A stretch of 45,000 bases of DNA from Neocallimastix lanati (nom. inval.) (Eukaryota > Neocallimastigomycota > Neocallimastigomycetes > Neocallimastigales > Neocallimastigaceae). The stretch spans positions 807,501 through 852,500 of the forward strand of contig JACVTC010000067.1 in NCBI GenBank assembly GCA_016946835.1, in the 5' to 3' direction. Under the pieces are notes generated by a model. The model was given only the letters and a program-made list of their open reading frames with translations, had not been told where the DNA came from and did no database searches. Made by a program: the position numbers and the translations under genes. Below are positions 11,062-23,230 of this stretch, piece by piece (position 1 is the stretch's first letter; every line of letters starts with the position of its first letter).

Positions 11062-13594
11062 ATTTAGAATTAAATTTAACTATTTTCTAGTCCAAGAACC
11101 ATTGAAAGTTGTTTTTTAAAGTAGATAAAAGGAATGAAGATTTTTTTTTTATTATTATTTAAATTATTGGATTTTATTTTATTTTTTTTTTTTTAAAAAA
11201 AATATATAATATTCCAAAAAAAAAAAATACAAGTTAATACCTATATTTTATATTATTAATAGTAATAATAATTATTATTTAAAAATGTGATAAAGATTCC
11301 AATATTATTATATGTTTATATATGTATATATATAATTTCAATACAAAGGAAAAATAAAAGTATTTATTTTTATAAGAATAAATATAAACAGGATTTTGTT
11401 TTTATTCAAAAAAAAAAAAAAAAAAATAATAATAAAAATAAAAAATAAAAAATAAAATAGAATTATTATTTGTATAGCTAATTTATTTATACCACTTTTT
11501 ATTATTTAATATTTCACAATAAATTATTATTGCTATTATTCCTAATTTCGTATTATTAAAAAAATTATTTATATATAAAACATGTATTTATATATTACAA
11601 ATATAATAATTTTATAATAATAAAAAATACTATATATATTATTATTATAAAAAAAAAAAGTTAAAGGAAAACCATAAAATTAACCAAATCAATAAAAATA
11701 CACAATGTACAATTTAATTTTAAAACATTTTTTTTCTTTTAAGGATGTTTTTAATTATTTATTCTATTAAATAATTATATATATTTCAAAATTGAATTTT
11801 AATATATGTTTTTTGTAAATCAAATAGATAATGATAAATAATGATATCTAGAATTTTAATTATTTATTTAAAACAATAAAAGAAATAGTTTTTTAATATT
11901 TTTTTTCTAATAATTTATTTTTATTATATATTTATATCTTTTTTTTTTTTTTTTCTTTTTTTAAAAAAAAAAATACAAATAAAAATTTAAAAAGGTACAT
12001 TTTAAATTTATATTACTTATTTTTTTATTTAGTCAATACAATTCTATTACCTATATTTAGTTTCTTCTTTAAAAATAAATAATAATGATGATGGTATATT
12101 CATTTAAATTTTATTTTTATTATATAGCATTAAATTTTATTTTTTATTATGTAGCATTAAATGCTTATATGAAAAGGTATTTTTATAAAATATATATATA
12201 TATATATATATATTAAAGAAAATACATTGTAGAAAATTGAATGTAATAGAATTCGTACATAAAATTTAAATTCAATTTACACTAACCATAATTTTATTTT
12301 TTTTAATGTAAAAAAAAAAGAAAAAAAGAAAAAAACGTGTAACAAATTGTTTTTTTTTTTTTTTTTTTTTTTAATATAAAAGTTAAAATTTACCTTAGAA
12401 TGATTAAAAATATAATAATTAATAATTTAATGTAATTAATTTTCTATTTTCTACTTTCTATTAATTATACAATTAGCAAAACACAATTGTTAATAATTAT
12501 TAATTATTTGTTATATTTATATATATAGGATAAAGAAAAAAGTAATAATATGAAAATCCTAACCTTTAGATAATTAAATAAAATTTTTTAAAAATTCAAA
12601 AAAATATTACAAATAATAAATAAATAGAATATTTTTATTAATGAAAATGTAAATTAAAACTTTGTAAAACTTTGTATAGAAGCAAATGATTTAAATTAAA
12701 ATTTTTTTATAAAAAAAATAAATAAATAAATAAATAAATAAGTAATCATAATAGATAAAATTAAAAAATAATTCATCATTAATATTTAAATTCAACATAA
12801 TATTGTTTATGTTAAATCATACTTTTTTTTTTAATATAAAATCATTGATGCTATTAATCCTATTATTCTTTATATATATATATATTTAAAATTATTTCAT
12901 TCACATTTAAAAATAATGCTTTTTTTTTTTTCTTATCTTTTTTTAAATGACTTAATTATTTAAATTAAAATAAAAAATAATTAATAATAACAATAAAATT
13001 AAATAAATAAAAATTAAACTGTAGGTTTATATCATATTATGACTAAATTCAAAAAAAAAAAATTACTATCTTATTAAAATTGTAAAACATTATTATATTA
13101 ATTTTAAGATAGATTAATGATTTTTTTTTAATATAAATTATATAAGATCATGTTATTGTTATTTAAATAAAGGTTATAAAAAGGTTTATAAAAATATTAT
13201 TATTACAATTTATTTTTAATAGATATACAATCAAAAAAAAAAAAAAAAAAAAAAAAGGCATGATTTATCATTTATTATAATTATAATTAAGTACCCCCTC
13301 TTTTATTAATATTATTTTATATATTATATTTTTGAAACAATTTTAAATATTATTTTTATTTTGTTTTTAATTAATAATAATTGATATATTTAATAATTTA
13401 TGAATTATATTAAACATCTAAAATATAAAATAAAAAATAAACATAATTATTAAAAAATTTATATTAATATATCTGAATATTACTTTTTTTTTTTTATTTT
13501 ATTTCTTTAATATGTTTTATTATACTTTTTTTTTTTTATTTTATTTTATTTTATTTTATTTTTTCCATATGAAATGTAAATAAAGAAAATAAAG

Positions 13595-13635
<41 letters not shown>

Positions 13636-13771
13636 ATATAAATTTTTATATTTCTAATGTGTGTATAATCATTTAAATCATAATCAATTAAATTTATTAT
13701 ATAAACTAATGAAATTTATATATAAATAATAATAATATATTTAAAATAATAATCACCAATATATTAAATAA

Positions 13772-13802
<31 letters not shown>

Positions 13803-14275
13803 TAATATATAATAATAAAATGATTTAAAATATAAAAAAAAAAAGGGAACTTTTCCAACAATTTTTTTTATCAATTTATTTTTTTTTTCTTCTTCTTCTT
13901 CTTTCCTTATATATATATATAATATTATCCTAACTATAATCATCTTATTTATTTATTAATTTATTTATTTATTTATTTATTTTTTTTTGATACAGTCTAT
14001 TTATTATTTAATTATTAAATCATATTAAATCCTAATAGAAAATTATTTATTTTATTAAAAAAATAATTATTATTATAATTTATTTAATTTTATATATTAA
14101 TTCTCTTTACATTTAAGAAAAAAAAAGTATAAGTAAATTCAATATTCAATCATCAAAAAGTTTAAACAAAAAAGAAAAAAAGAAAAGAGAGAAAAAACAT
14201 ATATATATATATATATATTTAAAAATATTTAATTAATATATTATAAAGAAATAACATAAATTTGAATAAAAAAAA
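8348..14275. other. Long AT-rich divergent spacer with no gene seen
   Basis: This 5.9 kb lies between the divergent caprin-like and PA28 starts. I read it on both strands and found only short open frames, none with splice-supported continuation or family similarity. A 29-codon ATG frame at 9943-10032 (begins MIDNQNKKRYNNHHH) is the least repeat-like piece but is unsupported. The rest is homopolymers, TATCT repeats near 8630-8645, an AAT array at 10880-10940 and poly-A at 11030-11060. Confidence 0.6.
10880..10940. repeat. AAT trinucleotide microsatellite
   Basis: About 20 uninterrupted AAT units followed directly by a poly-T run. It is gene-free and has no visible function. Confidence 0.9.
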
Positions 14276-14913
14276 ATGTCATTAAAAATAAAAAAGAAGT
14301 TTAATGCTTTCAACGAAACCTTAGCTAATAAAGCCAAGAAAATTATAGAAGAAGAAATGCCACAAAAGGTTAATAAAACAGGATTTTTTTTAATTAATAA
14401 TATTTTAATTAATAGTAATAAGAATATTATGTATATAAAAATGAATATTCTTATCAATAGAAAAAGTTAAGATGGAATGGATTAGTGTAAAAAGGAGCAT
14501 TTAATCAAAATGTTATAACAGGAAAGAAAAGGAATGAAAAGAAAGAAAAGATGCAAATCAATGAAAAATTTTTAATTACATCTATTTATATACATATACA
14601 TTCATTAAAAAAAAAAGGGGAAAAAATATAAGATACAATTTATAATTTTTTAAAAAATGAATTATACATTTTATAATTGAAGAATGAAGAAGAAAGATTT
14701 ATTGTTTCATTTAAATTTAGGAACTAATTAATTAATTATAATTAAGATATAAAGATTGTTATGTATTTTAGTAGAGATTAAATTTTCAGGATTTAACTTA
14801 TATATATAAGAATAAATTAAAATAATTTTCACTACAATTATTCAAACATATTCAATACTTATATCAATCCTATTTAATATTAATTTCTAAATTATATTTA
14901 TATTTTTTATATA

Positions 14914-14957
<44 letters not shown>

Positions 14958-15284
14958 CATACAATTTCTTATTACCTTTTTTATATTTATTAGATTTTTG
15001 CTTTAAATGATTTTTTAAAAACTGATGATTTATTTAATGTTCAAGACTTATCTATCTTCCATCAACCTATTGTACCAAAACCAGATTCAGCTTTTAATCC
15101 AAATAAAAAAAGAAAAATAGATGAAGAAAATGAAACAAAAACAGAGTCTAAACCAGTTGTTTATACCGATCATACAGAATCTTGTCATCCTCATTTATTT
15201 AAATGTATTGACTTTTTAAAAAGTGAAATTGAAGAAGTAGTTAGTTTATGTAATACAGTAAAAATCTATATACAGGTAATTATT

Positions 15285-15330
<46 letters not shown>

Positions 15331-15978
15331 GAAAAAAAAAAGAAAAAATTAAAATGAAATAAAATAAAATAAAATATTATTAACGGATAAAAACATAAAA
15401 AAAAAAAAAAAAAAAAGGATATTTATATATATTAACAATAATAAAAAGAACTTTAATATTTATTTGACCGTTTTATAACTTTTTTTTTTTCTTTTTTTCT
15501 TAATAATATAATTTTATTAATACTTTACAAAATATATATTTACATATATATCTTTTACATAATGATAAAATAGTTAAATATTCCAAAGATTGAAGATGGT
15601 AATAATTTTGGTGTTTCAATTCAAGAAGAAGTTGTTAAAGAATTATCTTCAGGTAAAATAAAATAAAATAAAATAGAATAGGATAAAAAAAAAAAATAAA
15701 AAAGAGAATAATCTTTCAAAATTATTATTATTATTGGAATAAGAATTAATATATATACTTTTTAATATTCTTAAAAAATAAATGAAATGATAAAAATAGC
15801 TGAAGATTCAGCGTTTGCTGTTCTTGATTCTATTAGTAAATATTATATGCAAAGAGCAAAATTAGTAACTAAAGTTATGAAGGTATAAATCGATAAATAT
15901 CTTTTATTCATATTGTATATAGATTTTTATTATGATAGTAAATATTAAAATTTATATATTCATTTAATATTAATATTA

Positions 15979-16023
<45 letters not shown>

Positions 16024-16374
16024 TTTAAAATTAACAAATTAAAATATATATACATATATTTCTATTTTATTCATATTTCTTTTTTATGTATTTATTTATA
16101 TATTTATTTATTTTAATTTATTATTCGAATTTAATTTAATTTATTTTTATTATTATTTTTTTTTAAAAATATAAAAATAAAAATAAAAAAGTATCCATAT
16201 GTTAAAGATTATCAATTATGTATTTGGGAATTAGATGAAAAAGAATATACTTGGTTACGTTTAACTGCCATTGATTTAAGAAATAATTATGCCATGTTAT
16301 ATGATATGATTCAAAAGAATTATGATAGAATTGAAAAACCAAGACAAGAAAATGCTCATGCTGCCTTATATTAA
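14276..16374 (+). CDS. PSME3: Proteasome activator PA28-gamma (REG-gamma, 11S regulator subunit)
   Basis: Five exons: 14276-14368, 14994-15275, 15574-15652, 15800-15882 and 16192-16374, giving about 239 residues against about 254 in human PA28-gamma. Intron 1 starts with GTTAAT, the others with GTAATT, GTAAAA and GTATAA. Exon 1 is the first helix (FNETLANKAKKIIEEEMP). Exon 2 holds the second helix and a linker with a basic stretch (NPNKKRKIDEEN), a likely nuclear signal. Exon 3 has the near-invariant activation-loop block (IPKIEDGNNFGVSIQEE). Exons 4-5 form the last helices (DEKEYTWLRLTAIDLRNNY) and end in ALY, like the gamma type. The protein forms a heptameric ring that opens the 20S proteasome for ubiquitin-independent proteolysis in the nucleus. 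The gamma type is the ancestral form; Saccharomyces lacks it. Confidence 0.95.
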
Positions 16375-16761
16375 TTATCAATTAAAAATAAAAAAAATTT
16401 TTTTTATAATAATTTATAATATTTAAAATAAAGACAATAAAAGTAATAAAAAAGATTTAAAAAAAAAAAAAAAAAAAAAAAAACTTTTTTTTTTTTTTTT
16501 TTTTTTTCTATATACTTTTGTTTTAACAATTAATACTTTCAAATATATTAAGTATTCATTGTCAATATGTTAATGTATTAGTTTAGATTACAATATTTTA
16601 TATCATTTTCTTTCTTTATACATTTCATTCTTTATATATATAAATCTATAAATAATATATAATTTATTGATTATCATCATGAAATTTTAAATTATTTTTA
16701 TATATTAATAATAAAATAAAAAAAAAAAATAAAAAATAAATAAAAAAAATATATATATATA

Positions 16762-16792
<31 letters not shown>

Positions 16793-16984
16793 ATAGAAGT
16801 ATAAAAGAATAAAAGCATAGAATTTAATATTAATATTATATCAATATCAAAATATATATTTATATATAAGTGTGTATGTGTTTAAGGTGTAAAGTATATG
16901 TTGATATATAATTTTATATGTATGTATGTATATATATATCTTTTATTGAAATTTAAATATTTATAATATTAGGTATGTATTTCT

Positions 16985-17052
<68 letters not shown>

Positions 17053-17229
17053 TAGTGATTAAAAAAAAAAAGAAAAAAGGTAATTAAATAAAATAAATAA
17101 TAAAATAATAAAAATAAACTAAATAAAAACAAAATAATAATAATAATAATAATAATAAACTATATATAAGAATAGAATTTAACATTGATATTAATATATA
17201 TATATATATGGGTTAATATGTATTTTATT
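16375..17229. other. 3' spacer with very long poly-T run
   Basis: Downstream of PA28. It holds poly-A/poly-T tracts, including an uninterrupted run of about 54 T at 16987-17040 followed by 12 A. There is no coding sequence or named signal. Confidence 0.6.
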
Positions 17230-19125
17230 TTATGGAAATATATATATCATGGAGTTTTATTATTAATAAAACAAAAATAAAATATAAGAATTCTAATAGT
17301 AATTATAGCTATTAATCATTATTAATTAATTCATATTCAAGTAGTAAAGGATTATATAATAAAATTAGAAGTCCCGGAAATAATAAAAAATATTATACTA
17401 ACAATATATACTAATGATGATAATAGTTATAAAAAGTACTATTTATAATAAATTTAATAAATTAATATATATTTAATAATTTATTTTAGTTAACGAAAAC
17501 TTATATATTGTCAATATAACTTTATTGAAGATGTCAACAGTATTTTATACAATACGGTAACTTGTAAAAATGGATTTATTTGGAATATTTAGTGGAATTT
17601 TTGTTTTTTTCAAGATGTATATACTTCTGAATATTCATATAAAAGATATGATATTGCAACTAGATTAGATGGTTGGGTCAATCTATTTCATAACAAAATC
17701 AAAATATATGAATGCAAAAAATGGTGGTTGTAGCATTGCATTAAAAGAAAGAATTAATATAATTAGTTATTCTCAAAAAAAAAAAAAAAAAAAAAGGAAA
17801 ATAAAAAAGACTTATGTAATATTAGAAGATATAAATGGTATTATAATTAACAAGGGTACTTTACAATATTAAATATAATAATAACAATGGAAAAATAAAA
17901 ATTACTCAAACTTATGGATATATAATAAAGATAAATTTGAATATTATACCATTAGTACCAAAACGCCTAATTCTTCATTATCAATTTTTTTAAAAAAAAA
18001 TCGGTTATTAATATTAATGGTTTCGCAAGTAATATTGGTAATCTTATTCAGGCTCAAGGATCTGGCCTCATATATATATGACTCTCTGAAGATCGGAATA
18101 TTAAATTTTGAAATAGAAGGAAGTGTGTACTTGTTAAATATATCAAATCAAAATAATGGAGTATTCATCAACCAAACAAGTTCATCATTATCATTTATTA
18201 TTATAAAATATTTATAAAATATGGATTTATTTTTGAATAATGAAATTGGGCAAAATTAATTATAATAATTATTATGTTCCAAATAACTTAATATTAAATT
18301 AATATCAACATATTTAAATATATTTATGAATTAAGTAACAATGAAAATTTCAAAGAAACCTCTATTTTGATCATTAAGTAACAATGAAAATTTTAAAGAA
18401 ACCTCTGTTTTGATCAACATCTTTTAATAAAACGAAAATTTATGCAACAAAATTTTAAGAATCTAAGTAATTATTTTTTTAAAAATATATTTATATATTA
18501 TATATATATATATATATATTTTATATTTATCATTATAAATAAATTAATCCAATATTTATAAATAAAATTCCATATTACATTACTATATTTTTTTTAAAAA
18601 AAAAAAAATAGTTTTAGAAGGACACTTTATCATTGATGATATATTTTGTGAATGTAGAGAAGACGACACAATAAATAGCTATATTACTACTTGTTTAAAA
18701 AAAATAAAATTCATATGATAATAAAATTTTAGTTTTTAAAGAAATTTCAACGAGTACATTCACGAAATTGATTTGGATGAATTGAAGAAGAATTTCAATA
18801 TAGAAGTAGAAAAGTATTACACTTATGAATAAATATAAATATGAATATTGTCAAGAAGAAATTAAAGTTTATATATTTTACAATAATGTTACAACCAACC
18901 ACTACCACAACAACAACTATTACTACTACACTACATTAACTACCACAACAACTACTACTTACTACTACATTAATTACCACAATACCTACTACCACTACTA
19001 CATTAACTACCACAACAACTACTACTACAAAAACTAATACAAAATCCATGGCAAGAGAAGCAATTTCTTCTATAAATAATAATAATTTATATAATGGAAC
19101 TCAAATAAATACTTTTAAAAATAAA
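17230..19125 (+). pseudogene. Decayed gene for a probable secreted, Thr-rich fungal surface protein
   Basis: No intact frame exists, but protein-like pieces follow each other on the plus strand in shifting frames. They include NAKNGGCSIALKERINIISY (17700-17780), VILEDINGIIINKGTLQY (near 17815-17870), INGFASNIGNLIQAQGSGLI (18012-18075), FEIEGSVYLLNISNQNNGVF (18107-18170), and the cysteine-bearing DDIFCECREDDTINSY (18636-18685). A Thr-rich linker read in a third frame (18890-19040) is followed by KTNTKSMAREAISS. In-frame stops and poly-A runs interrupt these pieces. G+C is above the surroundings. Repeated NNG/NIG-type segments, a Cys-rich part and a Thr-rich stretch suggest a secreted or wall-bound protein of the kind abundant in anaerobic fungi; that is inference. 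No dockerin or catalytic domain is seen. Confidence 0.6.
18330..18415 (+). repeat. 43-bp direct tandem duplication inside the decayed gene
   Basis: Copies at 18330-18372 and 18373-18415 (ATTAAGTAACAATGAAAATT...TTTTGATC) differ at two positions. One frame reads LSNNENFKETS. Because 43 is not a multiple of three, the duplication itself breaks the frame, so it may have contributed to the loss of the gene. Confidence 0.9.
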
Positions 19126-19337
19126 AAATTTATTACGTTACAAATAAAAATTTATTATTCCTTTCAATAATAATATATATTTCAATTATTTTTATATTGT
19201 AAACTGATGGAGGATCATTTCAAAAAAAAAAAAAAAAAAAAAAAAAAAAGATTTAAATTTGTATATTTATATTATTGAAAAATTGTATTACAAAAAATGA
19301 CCATAAATAAAAATTTAAAAATTTAAAAAATAATAAT

Positions 19338-19515
<178 letters not shown>

Positions 19516-20127
19516 GTATTAATAAATAAATAAATAAATAAATAAATATATAAAAACAAATTAATTTTTATTTTTTTAAATATTATTATTTTATAATAAG
19601 AAAAATGGCATAATAATAAAAATGTTTTTATTACTTTTAAAAGTTGAAAAATAAATAAATCAATCACTATTATTTTTTATTAATTATTCATTCAATTCCC
19701 TCTTGTAAATTTTTTATTTTAAAAATATTTTTTAATTTAAAAAAATATATAATTATTAAAAATATATTAATTTTTTGATATTTTTACTTATTACATAATT
19801 TTTAAACTGATAGTTTAATAAATTATTTTATTATAAAAAAATTGAAAATTGAACTCTTCCTCGTAATAAAAACATATCTAAATTAAAACAAATATTAACT
19901 TTTAAGTGTTTCAATATATTTAATTAAAATTTTGATTATAATATCATCTTTTTTTTTTTTAAAAAAAAAAAAAGTTTCTTTACATGTAATAATATAGTTT
20001 TGTAGTTATATACTGTTTTTTGTAATTTTTATTTTACCATCTATACAAGAAAAGCGTAAAATTTTTACACTTTATATTTAATTATTTCTAATAATTAAAA
20101 TTTTATTTATTAGATAGTTAAGGTGAA

Positions 20128-20299
20128 TGTTTATTAAAAAATAGTAAATAAATGAAGTACATTTTGCTTTATTACAAATAAAAATAATATAAAATACATG
20201 TAATAATTATTATTTAGAAAAAGGGTTTCTTCTTTATTGAATAAAAATATTATTATAAAATAAAGTTATAAAGTATTAAATCTGAGCTTCATATTTCCA
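20128..20299 (+). repeat. 5' LTR of the copia remnant
   Basis: It begins TGTTTATTAAAAAATAGTAA and ends TTCATATTTCCA. It shares with the right LTR a core (ATACATGTAATAATTATTAT then AGAAAAAGGGTTTCTTC) and the end block TCTGAGCTTCAT. It is about 47 bp longer than its partner through insertions such as ATGAAGTACATTTTGC. Confidence 0.78.
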
Positions 20300-21071
20300 T
20301 TAGATTAAGAGTCTCATTGAAGAGACCATGAATTTTAATAAACTGATATTATATAATTATACATTTAGTATTTAATATTTAAATTAAATTTATTTCATAA
20401 TAAATAAATAAATAAATATATATATATATATATAATATATAATTTATTAAAAATTTAATATTTAAAATTATATATCCAAATGGAATCACGGATATGATAA
20501 AATTTTCAGGAAACTATGTCATAAAATTTAAAAATAATATTTTATAAGAATCTGATGCCAGAACAAATATTCATAAAAACAAAAGATGGTTATAAAATAC
20601 ATAAAGATGATTACATAAATAAAATTATTAATAATTATAATATGAATAAAACTAAAATTATAAAATATCCTTAAAGAAAAATATCAAATAAAGAAAGAAA
20701 AAAAAAAAAAAAAAGTAAAACCTGTCAAAGAAAAAATTAATAAAAATGTTTTAATAAAATAAAAGTAGATAATAAATCCTGCATAACAACAACTGAAGAT
20801 GAAAATCCAAAGAGAAGATGTAAACATATCGATGTAAGATATAAATATATTCAAAAAAAAAAAAATAAAAAATAAAATAAAAGAATATAAAATTAGAATA
20901 TGTTAGAACAACTGATATACTTGCAGATCCTTTAACAAAACTGATTATCCGATAAATTAATATTATAGAATCTAACGAAATAATTTTTGATGATCAAAAT
21001 AGACGATAATTAAATAAGTAAATTATAAAATATAAATAATAAAATTTAATAAAGACATAATGTAGGGGGAA

Positions 21072-21196
21072 TGTTAAAATATAGTAAATAAAATTAATAT
21101 AAAATACATGTAATAATTATTATTTAGAAAAAGGGCTTCTTCTTTATTAAATAAAAATATATATTATAAAATATTATATCTGAGCTTCATGTTTCA
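21072..21196 (+). repeat. 3' LTR of the copia remnant
   Basis: It begins TGTTAAAATATAGTAAATAA immediately after the purine tract and ends GAGCTTCATGTTTCA, so it has the TG...CA ends normal for LTRs. It differs from the left LTR at scattered sites and by several indels, which points to an old insertion. Confidence 0.8.
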
Positions 21197-21310
21197 TTAA
21201 TATTATATTAGTACTAATAAAGTATTAATACATTAATATTTTTATAAATATTAATACCTAAAAAATATATGAACTAAAAAATAATTTATCTACCCTTTAA
21301 TTATATGACC

Positions 21311-21355
21311 ATTTATACAACTAATTTCATTGGAAGGTAGATTAGTTGTATAAAT
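21311..21355. repeat. Perfect 15-bp inverted repeat
   Basis: Arms ATTTATACAACTAAT (21311-21325) and ATTAGTTGTATAAAT (21341-21355) surround a 15-nt loop containing GGAAGG. It lies about 115 bp after the copia LTR, in otherwise featureless DNA. Confidence 0.85.
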
Positions 21356-21616
21356 ATTATAATAATTATTATAAAATTAATTAAAATTGTTCTTTTTTTT
21401 TAAAAAAAAAAAAAGACTTATGATTTTTTTATTTATTTTAATTTTTATTATATCTTTTTTAATATATATTTCTTTATTACTTATTAATTTACTATAACTA
21501 AACATAAAAAAAATAAAACTAAAAAAAATTTAATAGTGTCAATTAGTTTAACCTATTAATAAGAAGATATATATATATATATCTATTTTTATATTTTATT
21601 GATTAATTAATATTTA

Positions 21617-21647
<31 letters not shown>

Positions 21648-21657
21648 TATTAATTTC

Positions 21658-21660
<3 letters not shown>

Positions 21661-21705
<45 letters not shown>

Positions 21706-21961
21706 TATTTGTATTATAAAATAAAACATTTCATATAAAAAAATGGTTTTGATAAAAAATATTATAAACGTAACACGTTATTTAAAATATTTTGACAATT
21801 AGGAATTAAATTGAAAATAATTTTTTTTTTTTTTTTTTTTTTTTTTTGTATTTGTATTATAAAATAAAACATTTCATATAAAAAAATGGTTTTGATAAAA
21901 AATATTATAAACGTAACACGTTATTTAAAATATTTTGACAATTAGGAATTAAATTGAAAAT

Positions 21962-22002
<41 letters not shown>
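21661..22002. repeat. Two identical 116-bp modules separated by poly-T
   Basis: Copies at 21705-21820 and 21848-21963 start GTATTTGTATTATAAAATAA and end GAATTAAATTGAAAATAA. I see no difference between them. Each is preceded and followed by a poly-T tract (44, 27 and 39 T), giving a 143-bp period. Identity amid such unstable sequence suggests a recent duplication, perhaps mediated by the poly-T tracts. In reverse orientation each unit looks like a short sequence with a 3' poly-A tail. Confidence 0.92.
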
Positions 22003-22008
<6 letters not shown>

Positions 22009-22045
22009 CTTTATTTAAATAATTAACTTTCAAATATTAAGCTCA

Positions 22046-22084
<39 letters not shown>

Positions 22085-22262
22085 AAATTTAAAACATAAG
22101 ATAAATAACTATAATAATATATCATAAAAAAAAATGGATTTATAATATTTTAGAAATTCAATTTTTAATTTTTTTTCTTTAAAAATATTTATAATATTTT
22201 TTAATATTATTATTGTAATGTATGTTTCATAATTAAAATAAAAAAGCTTTTTCTTTCACCAT

Positions 22263-22290
22263 GCGCCACATATTATAATATACGCGCCAC
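22263..22290. promoter_or_regulatory. Paired GCGCCAC motifs (possible protein-binding site)
   Basis: GCGCCAC occurs at 22263-22269 and 22284-22290, 21 bp apart, about two helical turns, separated by an A/T palindrome-like spacer. Two GC-rich identical heptamers in this AT background are unlikely by chance. The site lies downstream of the decayed gene at 22429-23230, so its target is unclear. GCGCC resembles the E2F-type core only loosely. Confidence 0.35.
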
Positions 22291-22428
22291 TACGATAAAG
22301 TAAATGGACACAATAGATTATTTCAGCCATTAGTATTTAACAATATAACTATGATATTCAACCATTTTAGATTTAGTTTGATAATTTATTTTCAAAGAAT
22401 TCATTGATGATTCGTTGAAATTTATTTT

Positions 22429-23230
22429 TTAGCCATGATCTAATTTAAATTGAGAAAGAGGAAGAAAATTAATCAATGAATTTAAAGAATGATTTTCCAT
22501 ATTCTTCAAAAATGAATTATCTTGATCTGAAATTATTTCATTTGAAATTGATTCCATATTAGTGAAGGTGAAAGGATCCATCATAGTTAAATCATCATAA
22601 GTTAAGGAAGAATTATTAAAATTGAGCTGTTGGAGATAAAACTTGACTTGTAAGATACTATTCTCTTGTTGAAAGAAATGTCGGAGAAGGATGTAAGGAA
22701 GATGAAGATAATGGTAGAGATGCTAATGAATCTGGATAAATAGATAGAAAGGAAATATTTGAATTATAATTTAAATCAAAATGGACCTGATAATTTACTA
22801 TTTAAAAATTCTGAATTATATTGGTTTATTAAATTTAATGGATTTCCATTTTCTGGTATTTGATTTAATTTATTAAAAACTGTAGGGCAATTATAAACAT
22901 TTTTTTCCATTAGTTAGTACTGATGAGTCTGATATTGACATAGTTAAATCATTAGATAATATATAAATAGAATTCTTTGAAAAATTATTATTATCCTATA
23001 AAAATTTAAATGTAATTTTAAAAATATTATTAGTTTTGGTTTTTTTTTAATTATTATAAAAATATATAAAAATATATATATATTATATTATTAGTAAACA
23101 TAGGAAAAATAATAATTTTAATGATTATATATAATTAAATTTACTTTATTTCCTAAACTTTAATCGTTTTAAGAAGAAGTTACTTTTAATTTAAATAAAG
23201 AAACTGATTTTAATGAATTTTCATATATAC
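22429..23230 (-). pseudogene. Decayed Asn/Ser-rich protein gene, frameshifted
   Basis: Reading the minus strand, a possible upstream exon ending near 23150 (YENSLKSVSLFKLKVTSS, then stops) is followed by a GT..AG-like intron. The main exon 22995-22429 begins after TTTTATAG with DNNNFSKNSIYILSNDLTM. An extra A in an A7 run breaks the frame at NGK; the next frame reads YNCPTVFNKLNQIPENGNPL, then a shift leads to NSNISFLSIYPDSLASLPLS. A TAG and another shift follow, then NNSSLTYDDLTMMDPFTFTN and, at the end, LPLSQFKLDHG and a stop. The family is not recognised. The composition resembles the low-complexity part of a fungal regulator. Breaks in homopolymers could be sequencing errors, but the internal TAG and the stops in the upstream exon argue for real decay. 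Confidence 0.6.

Larger units (their letters stand above)
20128..21196 (+). mobile_element. Deleted and decayed Ty1/copia retrotransposon
   Basis: Two similar LTRs (20128-20299 and 21072-21196) flank about 770 bp of broken pol sequence. At 20572-20674 the frame reads GYKIHKDDYINKIINNYN, typical of the C-terminal end of copia reverse transcriptase. At 20765-20850 it reads KIKVDNKSCITTTEDENPKR then CKHIDVRYKYIQ, the conserved copia RNase H segment (KHIDIRYHFI in intact elements). This is followed by VRTTDILADPLTK (about 20907-20943, frames shifted). A purine tract, TAGGGGGA, sits just before the right LTR, as expected of a polypurine tract. Gag, protease, integrase and most of the reverse transcriptase are missing. 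The element is in plus orientation. No target duplication was found. Confidence 0.85.

Noticed and set aside
14233-14457. Minus-strand open frame over PA28 exon 1
   Set aside because: Antisense shadow of exon 1 and intron sequence; composition is only Ile/Leu/Phe.
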